A stretch of DNA of 64,000 bases from Planctomycetaceae bacterium (GCA_031277105.1 JAISLW010000268.1:34698-98697); one strand, 5' to 3'. Shown: positions 38,620 to 47,270, numbered from the stretch's first letter. Notes: generated from the sequence alone by a model not told the origin. Translations and numbers: made by a program.

Positions 38620-39429
38620 CTAGATAATGCCGAAAGCGACTAACAAGTTTATTGCTTTTCTTGCGGCGGCGCCGTCTTGCAACATTAAATCGTTACCTGC
38701 GAAATAACTCATTAACGTATTATTCAATTCGTCTGTATTCGCCAAAACGTACAGCGCCAAACAACCTGCCGCCGTTTCAAACGCAATTTCTTGCATATCG
38801 TCGCAATGTACGCTTGCGACGTAATTTTCATTGTTCTTTTTTACTAGCGTTATTTCCAAATCGGCGTATTTATACGTTTTGCTCGTGTCTGCACCGTCCG
38901 TTTCACACTCTTCAATTAATTCCATTTCCAATTGTTTGACTATTAAATCAGCCGCCGCTAAAAAAATCGAAGCGTACATATCGTTTAACAAACGCGTTGT
39001 AGCGTCTTCGTACTCTGAAATAAATTTACGCACAGGTTCAAACGTTTCCGAAAACGTTACCGATAAATATTGACGTGCAAAATCCAATTGTAAATCGTCA
39101 ACAGTGAAACAAGACTCTAACGTTGCGTTATTACGTTCTGCTATTTTTTGGTTGATGTATTCGTATTTCTGTTCACGGTTACCTGGAATAGAAATCAAAT
39201 AATTCCTGACATTATCGTCAATTTTGGCGGCGACGCAAGCGATAGAAGCCGCATCGTCGTCGCCGTCAACAGTCGCCCAAAAATCAGTATCACTTGCAGG
39301 CGGTACGCCGCTTATCACCCACGCCTTCAAATAATCATAAAAAAGACGATGATAATTCCAATACCCGACAACTTCGTTCAAGCAACTTGCTAAACGACTG
39401 TAAACCGATTTCGATTTAATATAACCCAT
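38620..39429 (-). CDS. hypothetical protein, 269 aa
   Basis: long ORF. Confidence 0.6.
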   Translation of the reverse strand: MGYIKSKSVYSRLASCLNEVVGYWNYHRLFYDYLKAWVISGVPPASDTDFWATVDGDDDAASIACVAAKIDDNVRNYLISIPGNREQKYEYINQKIAERNNATLESCFTVDDLQLDFARQYLSVTFSETFEPVRKFISEYEDATTRLLNDMYASIFLAAADLIVKQLEMELIEECETDGADTSKTYKYADLEITLVKKNNENYVASVHCDDMQEIAFETAAGCLALYVLANTDELNNTLMSYFAGNDLMLQDGAAARKAINLLVAFGII

Positions 39430-39526
39430 AACATCTACGATAGCAAAAAATAAATATCGTTACAATAATAACGACATCATTGACATGAACAATATTGTCA
39501 ACGAATGTTTAATTCTTATACTTAAT

Positions 39527-39553
39527 ATTATATTGACATATCTGGAAGATCAA
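39527..39553 (-). promoter_or_regulatory. class 2 promoter motif
   Basis: TTGATC-N15-TATAAT. Confidence 0.55.
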
Positions 39554-39639
39554 AGTAAAAAATTAAAATTTTATTGAAATATTCTTAACGTTGCAACGAA
39601 ACAAATTACAATAATTATCAACGTATCAAGAATGACGCT

Positions 39640-39694
39640 ATACTTCTACTATTGCAGAAGCAGAAGTATTATTTAATTTCTACTATCGTAAGAT
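39640..39694 (+). repeat. two-hairpin element ending in Cas12a-like repeat
   Basis: ATACTTCTACTATTGCAGAAGcagAAGTAT then AATTTCTACTATCGTAAGAT. Confidence 0.7.
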
Positions 39695-39696
39695 TT

Positions 39697-40236
39697 TTAG
39701 TCGTCGGTAAAACCTACATGTAAAAAAGCGCTGCCGATTACAGGTTGACCGTTTGCCGATTTAACAACTAACCAATAAGTACCTGCTGGAGTACATTCAT
39801 TTCCTGGCCAAATATAAAGGCTTTGGGACTCATAGTAATCCATATTGACTATATTTTTATTGCCGTCGTATATCTCAATTAAAATTTCAGGACTCGGTTG
39901 AAGATCGATTATCCAAAGTAGAGCCAAATGATCTGGATCAACAACTGTAATTGTAAATCTAGTATAGTAAGCGGCAACTCCGTCTAATAGTATCGGTTTC
40001 AATTCCGCATCGAAATGTGCAAAATCACGCCAAAATTCAGCCGTATCAAATTCGTCCGGTTCTGGTTCTGGCTCTGGTTCCGGCGTTGTTTGTAACCATC
40101 CTGTGTCAATTAACGCTTGTATCGTATCCGACTCTGTCATTACAGGATTATCAGTACGGTCAATATAACGCTTGACCTCGCGCAATATCACATCCGCATT
40201 TTCCCTATCTATATTTTTTTTTGTAGTTACACTCAT
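39697..40236 (-). CDS. putative virion-module paralogue with PEPEPEPEP linker
   Basis: KRYID..TIQALIDTGWL similar to the 4623..5357 product (KIYID..VMELLIDTGFL); beta-rich C-terminus. Confidence 0.5.
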   Translation of the reverse strand: MSVTTKKNIDRENADVILREVKRYIDRTDNPVMTESDTIQALIDTGWLQTTPEPEPEPEPDEFDTAEFWRDFAHFDAELKPILLDGVAAYYTRFTITVVDPDHLALLWIIDLQPSPEILIEIYDGNKNIVNMDYYESQSLYIWPGNECTPAGTYWLVVKSANGQPVIGSAFLHVGFTDD

Positions 40237-40278
40237 TCTGATTTATTTTAGGTACTCTTAACGTTAAAACTAAAACAA

Positions 40279-41409
40279 TTACAACTTGTGTTCTAGCAGA
40301 TACGCATTAGAAATTGTCTTGAACGAGTATTGCGAAAACTCGCCGCGCTCTTTGTACACCAGCCCTTCACGTATTTTGTCGGATAATTTGCTCCGCCCAA
40401 ACGCCGTATCGACCAGTTCCTTAACCGACGTTTCGTCCAAGCACAACGCATAAGACTCGCATATTACCGGAACATGTTTAAGCCCCAACCAATTCACAAT
40501 ATCGTACCGGACATACGCGTCCACATATTTCTGCGTGTCAATATTGAACACGTCGAAAACGTAGAGATCGACGTCGTTCAAGCCCAGCCGATTATCCGAA
40601 ACATTCGTTCCAACGATCTCGCCCTGTATAGCCAAATTAATATGCAACTCTCTGCACAATTCGGGCAACTTTTCGTGGAGGTTATATTTGACGGACATTT
40701 CCTCGTAAATACTTCTAGAAAAACCAAACCGTTTTTCAAATTCGTCCTTGAAAAATATACGCTTGATCCAATGCTTAAACTTCGCAAAAAGGCTTCTGTA
40801 AAATTCCGTACAAGCGACCTCATAATTCCGCGAGCAAACCCCGAAATGATTACATCGGTAGTAAATCGTTACCGAAGTGCCGTCTAGTTTTTCAGTAACC
40901 TCGTACTGCTTACCGTTCAGAGCCTCCAAACGGACTGTGTCAAAAGACTGAATCCGTTCTTGGTCTGTCTTGCGGATAAACGCAGGGAAACGCCGCATCG
41001 GACTGCCGCCAATCATACGCGTAGGGCGATTATCGGTAGGTTCGTAAAGTTTAACTTTGAGTAGTTCCGTTACGTCGTCGCCTTCTTTTGGTTTGGTAAT
41101 TTCGGGGAAGTCAGATAGCGGCAACAGCAGACCTTGCGATATTTGTTTTTTCAATTTAATCGTCCGCAATCTGTAGCCGTCCGTACCGTTCATCTTTTTG
41201 TCAGAGCGTCCGTCTAAAAATGCGTAGCGTTCTTCTTTTGGCAAGAACGAATCGATCTCAAAGTACACGCCGAAATCGCCGACGTTAAAATCGCCTTTTT
41301 TCGCTACGCATACCCAACCGTTAGTCGTCATTGTTGCGACTTCGATAAAGTCCGCGCCTTCAATCGGGCGTAGTTCTTTTACTTTCGTTACAGTTGCTAA
41401 TTTTCTCAT
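40279..41409 (-). CDS. RNA ligase (Rnl5/DraRnl-like)
   Basis: motif I YEVTEKLDGTSVTIYY; N-terminal OB-like domain; QGEIVG; EGLVYK. Confidence 0.75.
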   Translation of the reverse strand: MRKLATVTKVKELRPIEGADFIEVATMTTNGWVCVAKKGDFNVGDFGVYFEIDSFLPKEERYAFLDGRSDKKMNGTDGYRLRTIKLKKQISQGLLLPLSDFPEITKPKEGDDVTELLKVKLYEPTDNRPTRMIGGSPMRRFPAFIRKTDQERIQSFDTVRLEALNGKQYEVTEKLDGTSVTIYYRCNHFGVCSRNYEVACTEFYRSLFAKFKHWIKRIFFKDEFEKRFGFSRSIYEEMSVKYNLHEKLPELCRELHINLAIQGEIVGTNVSDNRLGLNDVDLYVFDVFNIDTQKYVDAYVRYDIVNWLGLKHVPVICESYALCLDETSVKELVDTAFGRSKLSDKIREGLVYKERGEFSQYSFKTISNAYLLEHKL

Positions 41410-41430
41410 ACTTTTATGTTAATTTTTATG

Positions 41431-42096
41431 TTAATTACTTTTGCTCTGCGGTAAATATACGGTCTCTTCCCACGCTTGCGTCCAATCAAATCCTTGACTG
41501 GTAAAATTCTCATAAAATCTATTGATAAAATCATCTGCATCGATATAATCTATTCCGAAATTTTTGGCACAGCGTTTATCACTATCTGAAGATTGACCTT
41601 TACGACCGGATGCGTCGCCTACCATTATCATTTCGCGTTTATGGAATTTTTGCGGCAAGTGGCGGGCTATAAAAAAGTCTAACATTCCCGTATTCGGTTT
41701 ATGCATCCAGTCGTCAGGGTCATTAGCATCGCAACAAATGCCGTCAACTTCGATTTCTTTTTGCGTTGTCGCGTAACGTTCTTTAATCCGCTTATCATGT
41801 CCGCAATAATCTTCAATTGCAGCACAAACGAATTGTAATTTTTTATCAAAAGAGCTTTCTTTCATAAACCCTTTTTCGATACCGCCTTGATTGGATGTTA
41901 TCCAGATATATTCAACGTCAAAAGTAGCGGCAAAATTACATATCGCTTCAACGACGTGTGAGCGAAACTGCATATCGCCAATATAGTGAGGAGTCGTATA
42001 ACCCCACTTTTGCGCCTCCACAGATTCAATAATTGTTCCGTCAAGATCAAGAAACAATACTTTTTTACGTTTTGTACGATCTAATTTTACTGTCAT
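41431..42096 (-). CDS. HAD-family polynucleotide 3'-phosphatase-like protein
   Basis: LFLDLDGTIIES, ITSNQGGI, KPNTGMLD, MVGDASGRKGQSSDSDKRCAKNFGIDYID. Confidence 0.65.
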   Translation of the reverse strand: MTVKLDRTKRKKVLFLDLDGTIIESVEAQKWGYTTPHYIGDMQFRSHVVEAICNFAATFDVEYIWITSNQGGIEKGFMKESSFDKKLQFVCAAIEDYCGHDKRIKERYATTQKEIEVDGICCDANDPDDWMHKPNTGMLDFFIARHLPQKFHKREMIMVGDASGRKGQSSDSDKRCAKNFGIDYIDADDFINRFYENFTSQGFDWTQAWEETVYLPQSKSN

Positions 42097-42121
42097 TGAC
42101 CATCCTCCTTATATTGTAAAG

Positions 42122-42427
42122 TTAGCCTAATCGTAAATTGACTATTTTATGAACAGATAATAAATGATTTAGTTTTGTTCTTGTGTATTCAAAATACCCT
42201 AACGCTGACAAATAGCGATAGCAACAATCTTTCGTATTATGCATTTTCAACGATTCCAAACATTTGTCGCGTAACTCTCCACGCATGTTATAACTGCATA
42301 TCGCTTCATACACTTCATCGGGAACTTTGTCCTTGACTTGATCGCGTTGGATTGACCATCCGTTCATTAAGCAATGAACGATATAATCTTGGTACTTCCA
42401 CATAGGATCTACTATTTGACCACTCAT
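42122..42427 (-). CDS. hypothetical protein, 101 aa
   Basis: ORF. Confidence 0.5.
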   Translation of the reverse strand: MSGQIVDPMWKYQDYIVHCLMNGWSIQRDQVKDKVPDEVYEAICSYNMRGELRDKCLESLKMHNTKDCCYRYLSALGYFEYTRTKLNHLLSVHKIVNLRLG

Positions 42428-42503
42428 TATTTATTACTTGTTTGTTTGTTGTAAATTAACGTTACTTACTACGCCGTAGGTAATATTTAATTCTTATAGT
42501 TAC

Positions 42504-42530
42504 ATTCTATTGATAAAATGAAAATATCAA
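42504..42530 (-). promoter_or_regulatory. class 2 promoter motif
   Basis: TTGATA-N15-TAGAAT. Confidence 0.5.
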
Positions 42531-42539
42531 AGTAAAAAA

Positions 42540-42887
42540 TTAAAATTTTGTAGATATTTCTGCTGTTATAGATTTCATAAATTCATGATCTTGACCGCAA
42601 GTAAGTCTCGCCAAATGTACGGAGGGCGGCGTTAATCGCACGTTTGGTATTACCGTAAAACCGTCTTTCACAAAACATTCTAATTGATGATAAATTATTT
42701 CGCAAAATCGCTTGCAAGCGGAATCAAAATCCGAAAACGACTCAACTAATTGGACAACGAAACTGACGTTAAATTCGCAATTTTCAGCGGTCTGTTTAAT
42801 AACCCCAATTTTGTATCCGTTTAATTGTGCATCGAAATTACAAGGTATTAACGGGTTTTGTACAAATTCCAAATAAAAAACAACCAT
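42540..42887 (-). CDS. orphan-family protein (IGVI-type domain)
   Basis: DAQLNGYKIGVIKQ...NVSFVV pattern shared with several neighbours. Confidence 0.5.
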   Translation of the reverse strand: MVVFYLEFVQNPLIPCNFDAQLNGYKIGVIKQTAENCEFNVSFVVQLVESFSDFDSACKRFCEIIYHQLECFVKDGFTVIPNVRLTPPSVHLARLTCGQDHEFMKSITAEISTKF

Positions 42888-42939
42888 AAAAATTCCTTTT
42901 CAAGATAATTTAATTTCTACTGTTATACGTAAGATCAAA

Positions 42940-43014
42940 AAACGGCGGCGGGACTTGAACCCGCATCTCAGTCATAACTGATCGCGCGATATGTTGCCAT
43001 TACACCACGCCGTT
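42940..43014 (-). tRNA. tRNA or tRNA-like gene, anticodon undetermined
   Basis: AACGGCG/CGCCGTT acceptor, GTGT-AATGGCA-ACAT D arm, GCGGG-TTCAAGT-CCCGC T arm all pair; 26-nt central region lacks a canonical anticodon arm. Confidence 0.65.
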
Positions 43015-43018
43015 TCCA

Positions 43019-43065
43019 ATCTACGATAGTAATTCTACAATAGTAGAAATATAAGGTCTTATCAC
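43019..43065 (-). ncRNA. solitary type V-A-like repeat plus half repeat upstream of tRNA
   Basis: GTGATAAGACCTTATATTTCTACTATTGTAGAATTACTATCGTAGAT. Confidence 0.6.
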
Positions 43066-43067
43066 TA

Positions 43068-43091
43068 TATGCCAATTAAAAACAGAAAATT
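43068..43091 (-). promoter_or_regulatory. class 1 promoter motif
   Basis: AATTTT-N12-GGCATA directly before the repeat unit and tRNA. Confidence 0.65.
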
Positions 43092-43140
43092 AATGAATAT
43101 TTCTATTTAATTTTAACGTTTGGCAAATGAATTGATTTCT

Positions 43141-44415
43141 CTAATCTGCTATTTTGGAGACCATTAGGCACTCGCCTGCTTTATTTGTTTTTAGCATAGT
43201 TATAAACGGATCAAATAGTTTGAAATCGGTCAATACTATATCAAATCGTGCCATTGCCAAATTATCCGTACTTACGTATTTTGACATCGGCATAAAGTTA
43301 AAAACTTTTACGCTTTCCTGTTTACTTACATCCGCTACGTAACTCGTAAACATATTTCGTAAATAATTTGTAATATCAGCGCTATCGCGTATAGTTACAA
43401 CACTTGCAAACTGCATCGTAACGTTAGTCAGTATTACATTGTCTGCCAATGGGACTATTAGCGTTTCAGGTAACATATACGGTTCGCCAAATACTTGGAA
43501 TAAATCATAAACGGGATTAACTTGCAATTCATTATATTCTAGCCATTTCAAATGTATTCCGTAACCAGCCGTCAATAGTTTGCGGGCGTATTTTGCTAAT
43601 TCTGATTTGTTTTTATCAAGTCTGGCGACTACTTTATGAATATCCGTCAAGGTCGATGCAGGATAAATGCTGTTATAACGCTCAATTACTCTCGCTTGTT
43701 CTGGTTTCACGCGTAAATAAGTGTTACAAGCCAACGTTATATCTGCTACTCCTTTTTGTAATAAATCTGATAGTCCTTTGTTTGGCAAAGTGTAAACGAC
43801 AATTCCGCTGTCTTTGTCGTACTTTTTAATACTGTCTATAAATTGCGAAACTTGTTGTTCTATGCTATCAAGGTCATTACTCAACGGTACAATATTAGGC
43901 GTAATTTCTGCTGTTTGCGTTTGACTTGGCGGCTGCGTTTTTTCGGGCGTATTGTCAAGAACATCTACAGCAATAGTATTATCTGATTTGTCTTTTTCAG
44001 TACAAATCTCTAAACTATCATATTCCGTTTTATTACAAATCGTATCAATTTGACTAGCGCCTATATTTTGAATTTCTGATTTAGGCGTTACAACTGTTTT
44101 GAGTTTTGGTTGAAAATCTGTTTTGATTTCTGGTTCTAGTTGAAAATCTGTTTTAACTACAACTCGTCGTCCTAAAAGTTCTTTTATAAATTGAGCCGCT
44201 TCGTCTTTAATATAATTGACCATAACGTCAAAATCGGTTGTACCTGAAAACATACGGTCATAGTTGTACGTTGTTACTAACCAGTAAGGCAATTGTCCGA
44301 TAAAAAGACGCTGCTGGATACAACCGTAATACAGATCATTTATCGCAAAACTAAAATAAGGTCTCGCGTATTTATCGACTGATTGCCTAAAATGGACAAT
44401 AAATTCATCGTTCAT
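43141..44415 (-). CDS. hypothetical protein, 424 aa
   Basis: long ORF with Gln/Thr/Pro-rich central linker. Confidence 0.6.
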   Translation of the reverse strand: MNDEFIVHFRQSVDKYARPYFSFAINDLYYGCIQQRLFIGQLPYWLVTTYNYDRMFSGTTDFDVMVNYIKDEAAQFIKELLGRRVVVKTDFQLEPEIKTDFQPKLKTVVTPKSEIQNIGASQIDTICNKTEYDSLEICTEKDKSDNTIAVDVLDNTPEKTQPPSQTQTAEITPNIVPLSNDLDSIEQQVSQFIDSIKKYDKDSGIVVYTLPNKGLSDLLQKGVADITLACNTYLRVKPEQARVIERYNSIYPASTLTDIHKVVARLDKNKSELAKYARKLLTAGYGIHLKWLEYNELQVNPVYDLFQVFGEPYMLPETLIVPLADNVILTNVTMQFASVVTIRDSADITNYLRNMFTSYVADVSKQESVKVFNFMPMSKYVSTDNLAMARFDIVLTDFKLFDPFITMLKTNKAGECLMVSKIAD

Positions 44416-44417
44416 AA

Positions 44418-44525
44418 TTAAATTTCCTTTTGTTTAATTTTGTGTAGATCGCTGTCCTTGAACGAATTAATTATCGACGCAGCACGGTCAATAGTTGCTT
44501 CAGACATAATGTTTCGTTTACTCAT
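44418..44525 (-). CDS. small protein, 35 aa
   Basis: manual ORF MSKRNIMSEATIDRAASIINSFKDSDLHKIKQKEI just upstream of the 43141..44415 gene. Confidence 0.4.
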   Translation of the reverse strand: MSKRNIMSEATIDRAASIINSFKDSDLHKIKQKEI

Positions 44526-44593
44526 TTGTTTAACAGATTAAAAAAATCATAAATAAAGCGGAACAGCAATGTAGTATTATCATACTTATATGA

Positions 44594-44617
44594 TATGCCG
44601 ATTAAAAACAGAAAATT
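44594..44617 (-). promoter_or_regulatory. class 1 promoter motif
   Basis: AATTTT-N12-GGCATA. Confidence 0.6.
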
Positions 44618-44644
44618 AGTCAAACAAAAAATAAAAAGAAATTA

Positions 44645-45619
44645 TCAACTGTAAAGAATGTTTTCCAGCGATTGAAACGGTTTTGCTAAAGATTGGTAAA
44701 TGCAGTCGGTATCTTCTGTAACATTTTCCACTGAACAAAAACCATCTTTATCAGCGGTAACGTAATAATTGCAACAATCAGTAATTTTTTCTTTAATACT
44801 GAATACTTCAATCGCCCGCATGAAATACGGGCTGTATGTTGTCAATAAAATAGTCAAATTAAACGCTTTTTGCAATAATACTAACGCTTTGGCAAATTGA
44901 ATTTGCCATTCGGGATGTAAATGAATTTCGGGTTCGTCTAAAATCAACACATCTTCCTCTTGTATTGCATGGTTTTCTAAAAGGCGTTTAAGGATTAAAA
45001 ACGATTTCATTCCAGCTGAAACGTTAACGAGCTCTAATGATTCGTTAAGGTCTTTATAACGGTAACCTAATTGACCGTATTCTTTTTGTTCAAAGTTACC
45101 GTCAACAATGGAATTTAGCGCTGACCAAACTTTATTTAGTTTTTTTTCTGTAACTACTTCTTGTATCTCACTCTCTTTATTTTTAGAATGAAGCAATACG
45201 CGGTGCAAAGATTCTCTAGGATGCGTAATTGAAGTACGATACGAATCGATATAAAAAGCGTTATGAACAAGTCCAATATTATTTTCAAATGAAGAGCATC
45301 GTTTCTTGTTAAAATTGACGTTAATAGAATTGCCTTTAATGGTCAATTTCACCGTACTCTCTTCTGATAGATAATTGACGTGAACAAACTGATATGCAAA
45401 CTCTTTTCCAAAATTGTTTGAAATTATCTTTTTCTTAATTTCATCTTCGCTATCGTGTTGCATCACGTCATTGAGTTCCATAAAAGAGTTAAACGTACAA
45501 TACAGCGCTTTTCCAAACGTGCTTTTACCTGTATCGTTATTACCTGCGATTACAGTAATGCCTTGCAATTCTATTTCGGCTTCTCTGATTTTCCCAATAT
45601 TTTTGATTTTAAGAAGCAT
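44645..45619 (-). CDS. AAA ATPase (OLD/AAA_21-like)
   Basis: LLKIKNIGKIREAEIEL, Walker A IAGNNDTGKSTFGKAL, Walker B VLILDEPEIHLHPEWQ. Confidence 0.7.
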   Translation of the reverse strand: MLLKIKNIGKIREAEIELQGITVIAGNNDTGKSTFGKALYCTFNSFMELNDVMQHDSEDEIKKKIISNNFGKEFAYQFVHVNYLSEESTVKLTIKGNSINVNFNKKRCSSFENNIGLVHNAFYIDSYRTSITHPRESLHRVLLHSKNKESEIQEVVTEKKLNKVWSALNSIVDGNFEQKEYGQLGYRYKDLNESLELVNVSAGMKSFLILKRLLENHAIQEEDVLILDEPEIHLHPEWQIQFAKALVLLQKAFNLTILLTTYSPYFMRAIEVFSIKEKITDCCNYYVTADKDGFCSVENVTEDTDCIYQSLAKPFQSLENILYS

Positions 45620-45907
45620 AAAACTTAATCCAGTTATTTTCGGGCGTTAATTTCTCTCCCGATTCGTATTTATTTAATTGAAACACGACGGCAAAGTACC
45701 GTCGGGATAATCTTCATACTCTGCGTCATATAGCCGCATTTCATCCATTAACCTGCGTACCCGCCTGTCCAGCGCCGTTAAGCGTTCTTCTACCGTCGTA
45801 GGTCTAGGGAACACAAACGGCACAAACTCGCATTATTTTTACCTGTTTTTGTAACCGTCTTTATACTGTCCGGCTTCTTGCCCGTTTGTGTGTACTTTTC
45901 GCTTTTC

Positions 45908-46663
45908 TTAAACTTGCGGAACGTCAAACGTATAAGATTTAAGGAATGCCCGTTCTCTCCAACATTCGGGGACGTATCTTGTTATTTCGCCTGTCTTATT
46001 TATAACGGGGGACATCACTAAATACTCGCCCGTGGTGACTTCAACGCAACGATCTAGGTCATATTTTATTATAACCTTGTGCAAATTACGCGGATTAATC
46101 AAAACGGTGTAAAGTCTAGGGTTATCTAATAACTGATCTACAATCCATAATTGCCCACCTATAAATTCGCGCAACCCTGACATGTAAGTATGCGGCGTAT
46201 GATCTGCGGGCGGATTAAATAAATCTAGCGTTACGTCCGGTTCGTATTTTAATACGCGGGCGCTGAGTAACTCTAAATTAAATCCATAGCGGACAGCGCA
46301 GGGTATATCGGTATTTTGCGGCTTGCCGATTTCCATCAAGCGGTGACTTTTAACATAGGGCGCTACTTCGCCTGACACAAGAACGCGGAATGTCTTGTGT
46401 TTATCAATCCATTCGCCGTTAAGCGTAGGCGGATTATGTACAAGATAATCACCCGCTTCTAATTTTAAGTACGTGCGCGCCGTACCGTCAATGTATAAAA
46501 AAACCGTATCGCCGATTAAAGATAAACTACTCGGCGATACGGCTACTAATTTCTCCATGTTAGTTTTATCTGCGGGTATTTTATAAATATCGCAATACGG
46601 CGAACTAAACAAATACCGCTTTTCAATCGCTCTCAATATCTCCATTTTTTCCCTCCATAACAT
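45908..46663 (-). CDS. hypothetical protein, 251 aa
   Basis: long ORF. Confidence 0.55.
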   Translation of the reverse strand: MLWREKMEILRAIEKRYLFSSPYCDIYKIPADKTNMEKLVAVSPSSLSLIGDTVFLYIDGTARTYLKLEAGDYLVHNPPTLNGEWIDKHKTFRVLVSGEVAPYVKSHRLMEIGKPQNTDIPCAVRYGFNLELLSARVLKYEPDVTLDLFNPPADHTPHTYMSGLREFIGGQLWIVDQLLDNPRLYTVLINPRNLHKVIIKYDLDRCVEVTTGEYLVMSPVINKTGEITRYVPECWRERAFLKSYTFDVPQV

Positions 46664-46712
46664 CTGTTAATAACTGGGATGCTTTTAACTGTAAATTTAG
46701 ATTACTTACGTA

Positions 46713-47192
46713 TTAGGTGACTATACACAAGCCGCCGTGAACATTCGGGCAATATTCATACTCGCGGTTTTTAAGCAATTTATCTATATCCCATTTATAC
46801 AATTCGACGGCGTTACTATATTTGTTTAGCGATTTACTACTTGATACTAATTGACTTGTTTTGATTAATTTTTGGCAATAATCTAAACCTTGGTTTAACG
46901 CAGTTATTTCATCTTTTATCTGTTCGATAGGCGGAAACCGTTCTACGGTTGAACTCCTGTACGCTGCCATATCAAGTACATCCTCGTAACCGCTATCATC
47001 CAGAGACCGCAAAAATATAAAATCCCATTCGCATATTTTTGCATCCCAATAAAGCCAAATAGTCAAATACGAATTATGATAAAAATTATATCTGTACAAA
47101 TTAGACTTAATCAATATTATCGGCGGATTATTATCCATCCACCATGCGTCAAAAATTAAATTAGCAGTCGATGCAATTAGTTTATCCATCAC
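46713..47192 (-). CDS. orphan-family protein
   Basis: WLYWDAKICEWDFIFLRSLDDSGYEDVLD resembles 48664..49179; AAGGAG RBS. Confidence 0.6.
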   Translation of the reverse strand: MMDKLIASTANLIFDAWWMDNNPPIILIKSNLYRYNFYHNSYLTIWLYWDAKICEWDFIFLRSLDDSGYEDVLDMAAYRSSTVERFPPIEQIKDEITALNQGLDYCQKLIKTSQLVSSSKSLNKYSNAVELYKWDIDKLLKNREYEYCPNVHGGLCIVT

Positions 47193-47211
47193 AAACTCCT
47201 TCTTATTCGTT

Positions 47212-47244
47212 ATCTACAACAGTAGAAATATAAGGTCTTATCAC
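47212..47244 (-). ncRNA. solitary type V-A-like CRISPR repeat unit
   Basis: GTGATAAGACCTTATATTTCTACTGTTGTAGAT. Confidence 0.65.
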
Positions 47245-47246
47245 TA

Positions 47247-47270
47247 TATGCCGATTGGCAACGGCAAATT
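47247..47270 (-). promoter_or_regulatory. class 1 promoter motif
   Basis: AATTTG-N12-GGCATA directly before the repeat unit. Confidence 0.65.

Noticed and set aside
45650-45905. Possible frameshifted gene downstream of 45908..46663 (…KPDSIKTVTKTGK then FVPFVFPRPTTVEERLTALDRRVRRLMDEMRLYDAEYEDYPDGTLPSCFN)
   Set aside because: No good start codon and needs an unseen frameshift; could be a remnant but evidence too thin to call.
26407-47244. Reading TCTACNATAGTAGA purely as a DNA operator dyad
   Set aside because: Not excluded, but the asymmetric flanks (AAGACCTTATATTT 5', GAT 3') and fixed orientation after promoters fit an RNA repeat better; kept as the main alternative.
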